Below, piece by piece: positions 55,111 to 63,429 of a stretch of DNA of 64,000 nt. Position numbers and translations under genes: made by a program. This DNA comes from Vibrio alfacsensis (GTDB lineage: Bacteria > Pseudomonadota > Gammaproteobacteria > Enterobacterales > Vibrionaceae): the NCBI RefSeq assembly GCF_003544875.1, contig NZ_CP032094.1:310001-374000 (forward strand), in the 5' to 3' direction. The stretch's first letter is position 1. Every line of letters starts with the position of its first letter. Below the pieces are notes generated by a model. It had not been told where the DNA came from. It saw only the letters and a list, made by a program, of their open reading frames with translations, and searched no databases.

Positions 55111-56142
55111 ATGAAAATTAAAGCACTATCAAAGCTAAAGCCTGAAGAAGGCATCTGGATGACAGAGGTTGATAAACCTGAAATGGGTCACAATGACATC
55201 CTGATCAAAATCAAGAAGACAGCGATCTGTGGTACAGACGTACACATCTACAACTGGGACGAATGGTCACAAAAAACCATTCCTACGCCAATGGTTGTCG
55301 GTCATGAATATGTGGGTGAAGTCGTTGCGATTGGTCAGGAAGTTCGTGGCTTTGAAATCGGTGATCGCGTATCTGGCGAAGGTCACATCACATGTGGTCA
55401 CTGTCGTAACTGTCGTGGCGGCCGTACTCATCTATGTCGTAACACGATTGGTGTGGGTGTAAACCGTGAAGGTGCATTCGCAGAATACCTAGTGATCCCA
55501 GCGTTTAACGCATTCAAGATCCCTGAAGGTATTTCTGATGATCTTGCGTCTATCTTCGACCCATTTGGTAACGCAGTACACACAGCGCTTTCTTTTGACC
55601 TAGTTGGTGAAGATGTGCTGATCACGGGTGCTGGTCCAATCGGTATTATGGCAGCAGCAGTCGCGAAACACGTTGGTGCTCGTCACGTTGTGATCACAGA
55701 CGTAAACGAATACCGTCTAGACCTTGCTCGTAAGATGGGCGTAACGCGCGCAGTAAACGTTGCTGAAGAGAAGCTAGAAGACGTGATGTCTGAGCTAGGC
55801 ATGACAGAGGGCTTCGACGTAGGTCTAGAAATGTCTGGTAACCCATCAGCATTTAACTCAATGTTGAAAACCATGAACCACGGTGGTCGTATTGCGCTAC
55901 TAGGCATTCCGCCATCAGACATGGGTATCGACTGGAACCAAGTTATCTTCAAAGGCTTGGTGATCAAAGGTATCTACGGCCGCGAAATGTTTGAGACGTG
56001 GTACAAGATGGCTTCACTCATCCAATCGGGTCTGGATATCTCGCCAATCATCACTCATCACTACAAGATTGATGACTTCCAAAAAGGCTTCGACGTCATG
56101 CGTAGCGGGGCTTCCGGCAAGGTTATCCTTGATTGGGAGTAG
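55111..56142 (+). CDS. tdh: L-threonine 3-dehydrogenase
   Basis: A 343-residue medium-chain dehydrogenase with zinc ligands in [16 protein letters not shown] and [15 protein letters not shown], and the NAD-binding [15 protein letters not shown]. It oxidises L-threonine to 2-amino-3-ketobutyrate. The gene name tdh here means threonine dehydrogenase, not the Vibrio haemolysin. It is the last core gene before the integrase, complete to its stop at 56142. Confidence 0.95.
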   Translation: MKIKALSKLKPEEGIWMTEVDKPEMGHNDILIKIKKTAICGTDVHIYNWDEWSQKTIPTPMVVGHEYVGEVVAIGQEVRGFEIGDRVSGEGHITCGHCRNCRGGRTHLCRNTIGVGVNREGAFAEYLVIPAFNAFKIPEGISDDLASIFDPFGNAVHTALSFDLVGEDVLITGAGPIGIMAAAVAKHVGARHVVITDVNEYRLDLARKMGVTRAVNVAEEKLEDVMSELGMTEGFDVGLEMSGNPSAFNSMLKTMNHGGRIALLGIPPSDMGIDWNQVIFKGLVIKGIYGREMFETWYKMASLIQSGLDISPIITHHYKIDDFQKGFDVMRSGASGKVILDWE

Positions 56143-56277
56143 GGGGAACTCAGGTGAACGAGGGGTTGGTGCTGTTTGCTTGAAACCTGGTTATCCGAAC
56201 AGGTGAACAGTAAAAATAGCCCTTTAAAACCCATCAAAATGTCCCATTTTGGTCCCATAGACTGACAAGCCATAATA

Positions 56278-56312
56278 AAAAAGTGTCCCATAGAACTATG
56301 GGACACTTTGCG
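56278..56312 (-). terminator. Strong terminator after the integrase gene
   Basis: AAGTGTCCCATAG pairs perfectly with CTATGGGACACTT around AA, and is followed on the minus strand by a TTTTTT run. It lies 22 bases after the integrase stop. Partial copies of GTCCCATAG occur just beyond at 56241-56263. Confidence 0.85.
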
Positions 56313-56333
56313 TTTTAAGAGCATGATAAATAG

Positions 56334-57587
56334 CTATTTATCGCTTGTAGTTTTAGCTCTCTCTTTCGCGCTTTCTAGTTCTTTCCAAGCGCGCTCTGAC
56401 TCGTGTTTATTAGCTTGTTTAAGCCATTTGCCGTAAATCTTAGCAATCATAGTTACATCGGCATGCCCCATTTGAGCTGCTAAATAGCTTAGGTTGATAT
56501 TAGAATATGTAATTAGCCAACTGGCATAGGTATGACGGAGTTGGTATGGTTCACGATACTCTATTTGGGCTTTCTTACATGCGGACTGCCAAATTCGATG
56601 AATAGCTCTGTGACCATAGTAATTGTGATCAGATCCTTTTTGGCTGCGCACTGCTTTGGGGTTAAATACAAATCGAAGACTTTGCGTTTCGAAAGTGTAG
56701 TCCGGGAGCTCAACTTGGTAGTCTTTCGCTGGAAACTGCTCATTTAAAGTTAATGCTATTTGCAGTTTCAGAGCTTCAACAGCCGGGGGCATTAAGTCCA
56801 CAACACGCGACTTATCTGACTTTGTCCCCTTGAACCCACGGTCTGGATAAGCGGAACGGCGAATGAGTAATGTATTATTTTCCAAATCAACATCCTCCCA
56901 AGCTAAAGCAGCTATTTCACCTGTGCGTAATCCAGTATGAACGGCCAAAACAATTAAGTTTTTGTGCTGTAGTACGTTGCAAACTGCCAATGCTTTTTCA
57001 ATTTCATCTAGGGAGTAAGGAGTTGCAACCCTTTTATTTTCTTTAACCTTTTTTAGAGTTTTAGATAAATCTACTTCAGTATAGCCCATCTCATGTAGCC
57101 AACTTAGGAAGTGATTTACCGATGTGATGTGGTTATTTACTGTAGTGCCAGACAAACCCTTTACGAGGTCTTTTTGATACTGCTTAAGGCTGCGGATATC
57201 AATGCTCTCTGTTAGGCGGTTTGGGCCATGAAATTCACAAAAGCCTCTTAATGCTATCTCTTTGCGAGTAACTGATGAGCGATAATTTACGAGAGTTTTT
57301 TCTTCAAGGTGTTCGCTAATCGCTTTCTTGAGTGTAATTTTAGTAGCTGTACCCGCTGCATGTTTTGAGTTTGGGAAGTGCTTACCATATTCGAAAGTTC
57401 CAAGCTTTATTTCATGCACGATCGTTGCCCGCAAACCGGCAGCATACTTAATATTTTGCTTGTTTGCCTCAAGCCCAAGGCTTTCTTTGTAACGTTTATT
57501 ACGAAAATTAAAGCCTATTCTTAAGTAGCCGCCATGGATTTCTACACCAGGAGGCAATTTTTTGTTTTTTAGCGATTGCGGTGCCAT
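56334..57587 (-). CDS. int: Tyrosine recombinase (island integrase)
   Basis: A 417-residue integrase from ATG 57587 (GGAG 8 bases upstream; the 57596 GTG is less likely). An N-terminal arm-binding region and SAM-like core-binding domain (LVNYRSSVTRKEIALRGF, GTTVNNHITSVNHFLSWL) precede the catalytic domain: Arg in AVHTGLRTGEIAALAWEDV, the box II in YQLRHTYASW (Tyr replaces the first His of HxxR, as in many of these integrases), then QMGHADVTMIAKIYGKW with the nucleophile Tyr. It probably inserted the island after tdh. It overlaps the excisionase gene by about 19 bases. Confidence 0.9.
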   Translation of the reverse strand: MAPQSLKNKKLPPGVEIHGGYLRIGFNFRNKRYKESLGLEANKQNIKYAAGLRATIVHEIKLGTFEYGKHFPNSKHAAGTATKITLKKAISEHLEEKTLVNYRSSVTRKEIALRGFCEFHGPNRLTESIDIRSLKQYQKDLVKGLSGTTVNNHITSVNHFLSWLHEMGYTEVDLSKTLKKVKENKRVATPYSLDEIEKALAVCNVLQHKNLIVLAVHTGLRTGEIAALAWEDVDLENNTLLIRRSAYPDRGFKGTKSDKSRVVDLMPPAVEALKLQIALTLNEQFPAKDYQVELPDYTFETQSLRFVFNPKAVRSQKGSDHNYYGHRAIHRIWQSACKKAQIEYREPYQLRHTYASWLITYSNINLSYLAAQMGHADVTMIAKIYGKWLKQANKHESERAWKELESAKERAKTTSDK

Positions 57588-57760
57588 AAGTTCCACTCCT
57601 CAATATCTACCATCCAGGTTCCATTTACTTTCATAAAAACAGTTGAAGGATACATGCCTTCATGAATGCGGTTGCGTAGGGTTTTAGGCGATAGCCCAAT
57701 CAGCTCTGCGGCCTTATTTAGCGTAATAATGTCAATATGACTTGTTCGAACGACGCTCAT
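57569..57760 (-). CDS. AlpA/MerR-like excisionase
   Basis: A 63-residue protein from ATG 57760 (MSVVRTSHIDIITL; an earlier ATG at 57799 lacks a ribosome site). It has a helix-turn-helix of the AlpA/MerR type (LNKAAELIGLSPKTLRNRIHEG). Such genes next to an integrase act as recombination directionality factors or regulators. Its end overlaps the integrase start. Confidence 0.75.
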   Translation of the reverse strand: MSVVRTSHIDIITLNKAAELIGLSPKTLRNRIHEGMYPSTVFMKVNGTWMVDIEEWNLWHRNR

Positions 57761-58277
57761 ATCGATCTCCTTTTTTGTGCAAAGCCATAAGCAATGCAAG
57801 AGGTTGATTAGCGTTAGCGTATGAGTAGATTCTTAGCCGACAATTAGTGTCAGTGGTGGTTTCTAGGGTTAAAGCACTGTTTATGGTGCAGCTTGTACTT
57901 CAGTCAGAAACTGTTGATCAATCATTACTAACCTCTCTATAAGCGAAACGTTCGTGCTCCTACAGTCATTGCTTCAGGCACAATTGGCCTCATGAAACAA
58001 ACAATCTGTTTGTAGCATGGATAAAACGATGGTTTTTCTGATTAGATTTATGGGTTTAATCGCTTGCTAAGAACTCTTAGTACTTATTGAATTGCACTAG
58101 TATTTGCTTTTAAATTATTGTTTTATGGTTTTTCTGGCGCTATTTTATTATTCTGTTTTGTTCTGGTAATTCCTAGCAAATAGGATCTACCCCCACAATT
58201 TATAGCTCTAGCACTCTGCGGGGACTTGTTATTTTACTTCTAGTAGATAATTCTGTTTTACGTTTTTGAAAAAATCC

Positions 58278-58311
58278 ACTTTCCTCAAAATTTCGTCATT
58301 TTGAGGAAAGT
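58278..58311. repeat. Perfect hairpin in the island intergenic region
   Basis: ACTTTCCTCAAAAT pairs with ATTTTGAGGAAAGT (14 bp) around TTCGTC. No T tract follows on either side, so it is unlikely to be a simple terminator. Confidence 0.8.
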
Positions 58312-58507
58312 AGATTTAATAATTATTCAAATTTTCGCCTAAAAGGTGCATACAGTATGGGTGCTGGTATAAAAAAGGCGGACTCTAATTATATAAGCGA
58401 AAGTTTTTAGGAAATGACTCTTTTGGGCGACTTTTCACTGAAAACTTAAAATACATGCTAAGCTATTGAAATTGAAATAATATTTATTTTAGCTTAATTA
58501 CTTAAAG

Positions 58508-58523
58508 TGTGATAAAGATCACA
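58508..58523 (+). promoter_or_regulatory. Perfect CRP (cAMP receptor protein) box
   Basis: TGTGATAAAGATCACA matches the consensus TGTGA-N6-TCACA exactly, with AAG and TTT flanks that also fit. It lies 408 bases before the 58916 gene, and just before a perfect palindrome. CRP control of an element gene is inferred. Confidence 0.65.
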
Positions 58524-58550
58524 TTTATGGAAACAAGAGTTAGTTACAAC

Positions 58551-58579
58551 TGCGGAGAACGCGCAACGCGTTCTCCGCA
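58551..58579. repeat. Perfect 13-bp palindromic hairpin with 3-base loop
   Basis: TGCGGAGAACGCG pairs with CGCGTTCTCCGCA around CAA. It is GC-rich in an AT-rich region. There is no T tract, so it is not a typical terminator. Confidence 0.85.
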
Positions 58580-58915
58580 TTCACCTGAATTTTACTACCT
58601 GTTACTGGTCAGATGTGTTCTGGCTTGTTTCTATTTTATAACCTACTGGATTTTGGTTTTGGCAGTTTGCTTGACTTCTTTTTGCTAATTGATGGAATCT
58701 TATGTGTCATCTCAATTTTTGAGTGACGGCTATTTTGGGCGACACTGCACCGCGAATGCTTGAATTTTTTACATGGTGTCTAATAGGCAGTATCCCCAAG
58801 AAATAATGCCGCAATGGTAGCGTAGGGATACTCGGTGGTACGGCGGATAGCTGTAACTAGCTCTTTGATATTGCCTTTTCGCTATATAGCTACACACGAC
58901 AAAAAGGTGATAGCT

Positions 58916-60120
58916 ATGAGTTGTAGTGAAAAGCAAGTAGATGAAAAGAATAATGACCTAAATAAACAGTGGGCTTTGATAACGAGTAGCCTTGTGGGTT
59001 TATCAAGTACGTTTTTGAAGCTTTTACAATTCGAGGAAGGCGAATTAAATACACATCAAAAACTACAACGGACAGCTCTTTTCCTACATTACCTGCGTGC
59101 GATGGAAGAGAGTGAATTGGAGAAATTCGCATTCCTTGAAGCAATAAAAATCGCACTTGAAGAGTTCAGTACTTTGCTTCCAGAAGTGCCAACAAAAGCT
59201 CCTGCAGGCTCCTGTGAATGTCTTTGCTTTTTAGTAGAACGCTGGAATAGTAAAATCAATGAAAGGGATAACGGTCTTGCAGAGCGCTCAGAAATAGCCA
59301 AGTTCTGCGTGTCTCTATTCCTACAAAATGTCACAGAAAAGAACGTTAAGAAGAAAAAGCGTACCTTGATAGTTTTAAAAAGCAGCGAAACCGCCGCGCT
59401 GAACTTCGAACTCTCTACCATCAGGTATATCGAGAATTTAACAAGTGGATGAGAGGGCAGAGTCATGAGTTTCATGATCTTGTCACTGCCACTCGTTTGT
59501 CAGAACAACTGATTGCAAAACTCCGATTAAGTTACTGTGTTCTAACACCAAGCGATGTGGATATGTTTATCTCTTACGTTAACGCTCTCCTAAGCTCTAG
59601 CGAGCAGGATCAGCGTAAGGAAGGGATAGCAAGAAGTTTGCTGATTTTGACAACGCTTCCTCCCGCTGAATTAGGTGAGTTGGTTGTTTCAAAGGAACTA
59701 GCCGAAAAACAAGAGGGTATATGCCTTAACCAAGGGGTATACCGAAGATGCGATCTATTGTTAGAGGGCTCTTATTGCAGAGATAAACACTCATTAAAGG
59801 AAGAGCATTACGAAACGCATAGCCATTGGGTCGATCTACCATTAGTCGAAGTAGTCGTAGCCGCTTTAAGAGCCTGGCTCGAAAGTGAAGGGCAGCCTGA
59901 GCTTAAGTTAACTCAACTGGGTGACTTAGGTAAGTTGACTGGAGAGCCTCCCAAATCACTGACTAGTCAGATCCCTAGCCGTAAGCACTGGGGAGCAATG
60001 TATCAACGCTATCTTGGCTTTTGTGCTCTAGAAACTAGGGTGGGTGGGACCTATGCTTCACTTATTCTTGCCAATGGGGCATTCAATAACCTCCATACAC
60101 ATTTTACTCCAGTGCGGTGA
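58916..60120 (+). pseudogene. First gene of a large-recombinase module, broken by one indel
   Basis: From ATG 58916 (AAAAAGG upstream) the frame encodes MSCSEKQVDEKNNDL and continues to about 59372, then ends in a stop (59450-59452). Adding one T to the T run at 59370-59373 joins it to the second frame through FKKQRNRRAELRTLYHQVY, then MRGQSHEFHDLV, giving about 401 residues to 60120. The protein is helical, with a C-terminal part (HWVDLPLVEVVVAALRAWLE, LASLILANGAF) that resembles part of a tyrosine recombinase fold but lacks an obvious Arg/His/Tyr set. Its stop overlaps the next gene (GTGA at 60117), so they are co-translated. Function is inferred from its neighbours. Confidence 0.6.
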
Positions 60121-63100
60121 TATCTAAGTCGCAACGAATTTATGCCGAGTGCATGTCTAAGTTGTTTAAATCACCTGTCAATTTTAGTGAGCAGTCTGAG
60201 CTTGTTTACCATGGCGATGAATTTTGTGTGAAAGGGAGTTTCATCAAGTCAGGTTTTGAGCAGCTAAAGGTAAATGTGGAATTGTTTTTAGGTGAGATAA
60301 ATCAGAAAGAGAACCGTTACCCTTGGCGTAAATGTGTGAAATCAAGAGAGGAACTAAAAGCGTTCTACAATCACTTTACTCTTTATACATTTGCGTACTT
60401 TGCACTAAACGTGGCGCTTAGGGCGACCCGTAATGTCTCTCAGTCTGTTGTTATTGATTTAGAACGAAGCTTTGCGGTTATTTGTGAGAAAGAAGTCACA
60501 TCAGATCGACCTGAGCGGTATGTTCCACTATCTGAAGAGGTCGTTCAGTTATTGGCGCAGTGGAAATATCTTCGGAACTACATGCTCAAACGGCTGGGAA
60601 TAGATCATGAAGTTATACCGAAAATTCCACTCTGGGTAGATGAGCAGTGGCAAGACCTTTCGACTCAGCATTTGACCAATGCGCTATTTAAAGGTCTTAA
60701 AATTAAAGGGGACGTCTTGCGTCACTTTATGGCAAGAAGCCTAATTGATAACGACAGTCCGAGTTTGGCTCCTAGTGTGTTAGGGCATGAATCATTTCGG
60801 CGTCATTCTGTTGGGCATTTTTCGTTGGGCACAATTGCGGATAAAGATAAAAGCACAGCGATATCTAGAGTGCTGCATCACAACGGAGTTCGAAATGTTG
60901 AATTGGTCTCGAACTCGCAAGCAATGGGAGCAGAGTGGATTCATAAGTCACCAGTTTACGATAAGTCACTCAAAGGACACCTAGCGTTAGTGTCTCAAGT
61001 TATAACCGACAGTAGTTGGCATAAAAGGCAAGCACCTTCAGATGAAGAGCAAACCCTGCTCAGCTTTGTCTTGGAGGTTATTACCGGGGCATGTTATCCC
61101 ATCTCAGCTTTGGATGTGCTTAATGCGATAGAGCGGCACCAGATCTCTCGATCGACTCTGAATTTAGGGGAGGGGCGCATATATGGATTACGATATTTTG
61201 AACAACGCGCTTTGGAGCAAAATCTCAAGGGCTGGAAAGAGCTCTTACAAGCACAAAAGAAAGAACTGGGCACGCTATTTGATGACGTTAAGCACTTTCA
61301 AATTTCCCCTACGCTTCCAGCACACGTTGATGCTCTCTCGCGTGGATGTATTGAGACGACAAACCTTCCTCATCATCGAATAGAAAGCTTAATTAGTGGC
61401 ATATCTCAAAAGGGAAATGATGGAACAACATCAAGCTTTGAGTGGACTCGACTACCAACCTCAGATTTTTCAAATGCCGCTCTGGAAGCAGAGGTAAAAG
61501 AGTGGCTTGATGAGATAAATAGAATAATACCCAGCGGTCGAAATGTGGCGGTTAACATTCGCTTGTGTTTGATTGATCTGATGTCCCGCTACATCAGTGA
61601 ACCAACTGCATTTCAGAACATGATTGATGACCTGAGAGCTCAGGTGAAGAACAAAGAACGAATCAAGTTTTGTGAAAGCGACTTTTTTAGAATCTTACAG
61701 TCAATGCTTCCTGAGCACATTACTAATGTGTACGCCTACTGTTGGTATCTAACTTATCAAAAAGGCAAAGGTAATCGTAAGCAGTACGCTTATAGAACGT
61801 TCAAACGACATCACTCAATTTTCAAACGGTACTTGGAGGCGCATAAATTCTTGACTGAAAGTGATAATCATACTGCCAATGTTGATGATTACCATCAACG
61901 CATGAAATCAATCACCCCTAAGAGCAGTTACCGGTCGTTGAATCTCTGGTTTGAAGCTATGAGTGTTGAGAATAACGAGCCATTACCAGGTCAGCGGGCG
62001 CCAAGTCATAAACAGAACGTATCGAATACCATGTTGCTTCAGCATGAATACAACGAGGCTCTTTATTTGATAACGAGTAGTTCGGAGTTGAGTGAAGAAG
62101 AGCGGCTTGATTTAGCATGCCAGTTAATTTTAATGTTCAAAGTAGGGTACCGAAACGACGAAGTACCGAATGTCCGGTTAGAGGACGTTGCTGAGGATTT
62201 TCCTTTCCTATCTTTGCACCAACATCCTGGGTATACCCCGAAGACTCCTGCAGCGAATCGCACCATCTATACGCAAATAAGCCTTTCTGACCAAGAAAAA
62301 ATCATTCTTGAGCAAGTGTATAGCAGAGCAGTTCAAACAGGAGCTAAGTATCTTATTGCTGAAAGAAGTGACAGGAAGCATAAAGCAATGTGCTATAAGC
62401 TTGCTTTGCTACTCAAAAATGTCTCGGGTGAGCCGTTGATGCGACTCTATGATGCACGAAAGGGGTACGTTAACTACCACTATCTAATGCTTAATCAAGT
62501 CTACTTGCCGTCTGTTCAGCGTTACTTTTCCGTAGAGAGTCATTCTGAAATGGCGTCGGTACGTGAAACGTGGCTAAATGCGAATTGCTCACCTAATAGC
62601 AGAAATTCTAGTGCTCTTTATGCGTTGGCAGCGAGTGCAGGGCATAAGTATGAGACGGGCATATTAAAAAGTTACGTGCATACCTCATCATTAGTACTTG
62701 TCACACACCAGAATGAGAACTTTAAGCTAGGTGATAGTTATTGGAGTAAGCTTCTCGGATTGAGTCGAGGGACTTACTCTGAATCGAAAGCAGTGAAAAA
62801 TGCACTAGATAGGCATTTTAAACCGAGTTTTACTCCCGTACCTACAGTCAATCAGTCCATTCATTTTGAACCATCACTTGAGCATCGTTTTAAATGCTAT
62901 TTAAAGGCGTTGGAGGCGGAGAGCAACAAGACGGTTTATGACATTAACGCATTATCAAAAGGTTTAATCGACCTTGAAAACGTAGGTTTCGATTTTTCGA
63001 AGAAGAACAAAACAGTATTCACGAAAGCAGGTCAAGAACGTTGTTTAGCAGCGTGCTCGCAATTAATGTCACTTCCATTCGATCAGCGTCGCGCTCTAAA

Positions 63101-63332
63101 AGAGTCTTGGTTCTTGATTCATCATTCGAATAATCACCTCACAAATCCACATTACCAGCAATACCGCAGTAAAGTGGATAATGTGTTGAGTCAACTTGGA
63201 TTAAGCCGTAAGCAAGTGAGTAGTGATAAGAGTGAGGTGCGAGAGGTAGATCGGTCGGAGTTGCTCTGTCGATTTGATGAGTTTTGTTTGGCTTTGTTAT
63301 GTGTAGGCTCTTTATGTAAGGGGAGCCCATAA
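60117..63332 (+). CDS. Large tyrosine-recombinase-like protein with two recombinase-like domains
   Basis: A 1071-residue protein starting at GTG 60117. Residues about 90-240 resemble a recombinase: Arg105 in LRATRN, Arg202-His203 in VLRHFMARSL, and LGHES (His224), but no Tyr follows. Residues about 660-860 have a fuller set: Arg679 in GYRNDEVPNVRLEDV, Arg781 in RLYDARKGYVN, His843 in AGHKYETG and Tyr853 in KSYVH, ten residues after the His. The linker (about 250-640) is helical. Two recombinase-like domains in one long chain is unusual. It is co-translated with the upstream protein and followed by an unknown gene. A role in element movement is inferred. Confidence 0.8.
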   Translation: MISKSQRIYAECMSKLFKSPVNFSEQSELVYHGDEFCVKGSFIKSGFEQLKVNVELFLGEINQKENRYPWRKCVKSREELKAFYNHFTLYTFAYFALNVALRATRNVSQSVVIDLERSFAVICEKEVTSDRPERYVPLSEEVVQLLAQWKYLRNYMLKRLGIDHEVIPKIPLWVDEQWQDLSTQHLTNALFKGLKIKGDVLRHFMARSLIDNDSPSLAPSVLGHESFRRHSVGHFSLGTIADKDKSTAISRVLHHNGVRNVELVSNSQAMGAEWIHKSPVYDKSLKGHLALVSQVITDSSWHKRQAPSDEEQTLLSFVLEVITGACYPISALDVLNAIERHQISRSTLNLGEGRIYGLRYFEQRALEQNLKGWKELLQAQKKELGTLFDDVKHFQISPTLPAHVDALSRGCIETTNLPHHRIESLISGISQKGNDGTTSSFEWTRLPTSDFSNAALEAEVKEWLDEINRIIPSGRNVAVNIRLCLIDLMSRYISEPTAFQNMIDDLRAQVKNKERIKFCESDFFRILQSMLPEHITNVYAYCWYLTYQKGKGNRKQYAYRTFKRHHSIFKRYLEAHKFLTESDNHTANVDDYHQRMKSITPKSSYRSLNLWFEAMSVENNEPLPGQRAPSHKQNVSNTMLLQHEYNEALYLITSSSELSEEERLDLACQLILMFKVGYRNDEVPNVRLEDVAEDFPFLSLHQHPGYTPKTPAANRTIYTQISLSDQEKIILEQVYSRAVQTGAKYLIAERSDRKHKAMCYKLALLLKNVSGEPLMRLYDARKGYVNYHYLMLNQVYLPSVQRYFSVESHSEMASVRETWLNANCSPNSRNSSALYALAASAGHKYETGILKSYVHTSSLVLVTHQNENFKLGDSYWSKLLGLSRGTYSESKAVKNALDRHFKPSFTPVPTVNQSIHFEPSLEHRFKCYLKALEAESNKTVYDINALSKGLIDLENVGFDFSKKNKTVFTKAGQERCLAACSQLMSLPFDQRRALKESWFLIHHSNNHLTNPHYQQYRSKVDNVLSQLGLSRKQVSSDKSEVREVDRSELLCRFDEFCLALLCVGSLCKGSP

Positions 63333-63429
63333 CGTCCTATTTGGAACTTTTGTGGTCTTAGGCACCGGCCAATTTCAAAAAGAGGTTTTCGCTTATTAGT
63401 CAAGAATTGCACTAATAAGGAGAAGTCTT

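Larger units (their letters stand above)
58421..58743 (+). repeat. Direct repeat TTTTGGGCGAC, two copies 312 bases apart
   Basis: Copies at 58421-58431 and 58733-58743, each preceded within 10 bases by TGAC. The pair could mark element ends or binding sites for the recombinases encoded to the right. Confidence 0.6.
57761..58915. other. Gene-free island region rich in hairpins and repeats
   Basis: About 1.15 kb with no open frame I trust. It holds an ACAAAC/GTTTGT inverted repeat (57997-58013), a perfect 14-bp hairpin (58278-58311), a direct repeat TTTTGGGCGAC (58421-58431 and 58733-58743), a perfect CRP box (58508-58523) and a 13-bp palindrome (58551-58579). These fit attachment, end-recognition or regulatory sites of the element. 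Confidence 0.6.

Noticed and set aside
55111..56142. tdh as the thermostable direct haemolysin
   Set aside because: The product has zinc-binding and NAD-binding motifs of a medium-chain dehydrogenase and follows kbl, so it is threonine dehydrogenase.
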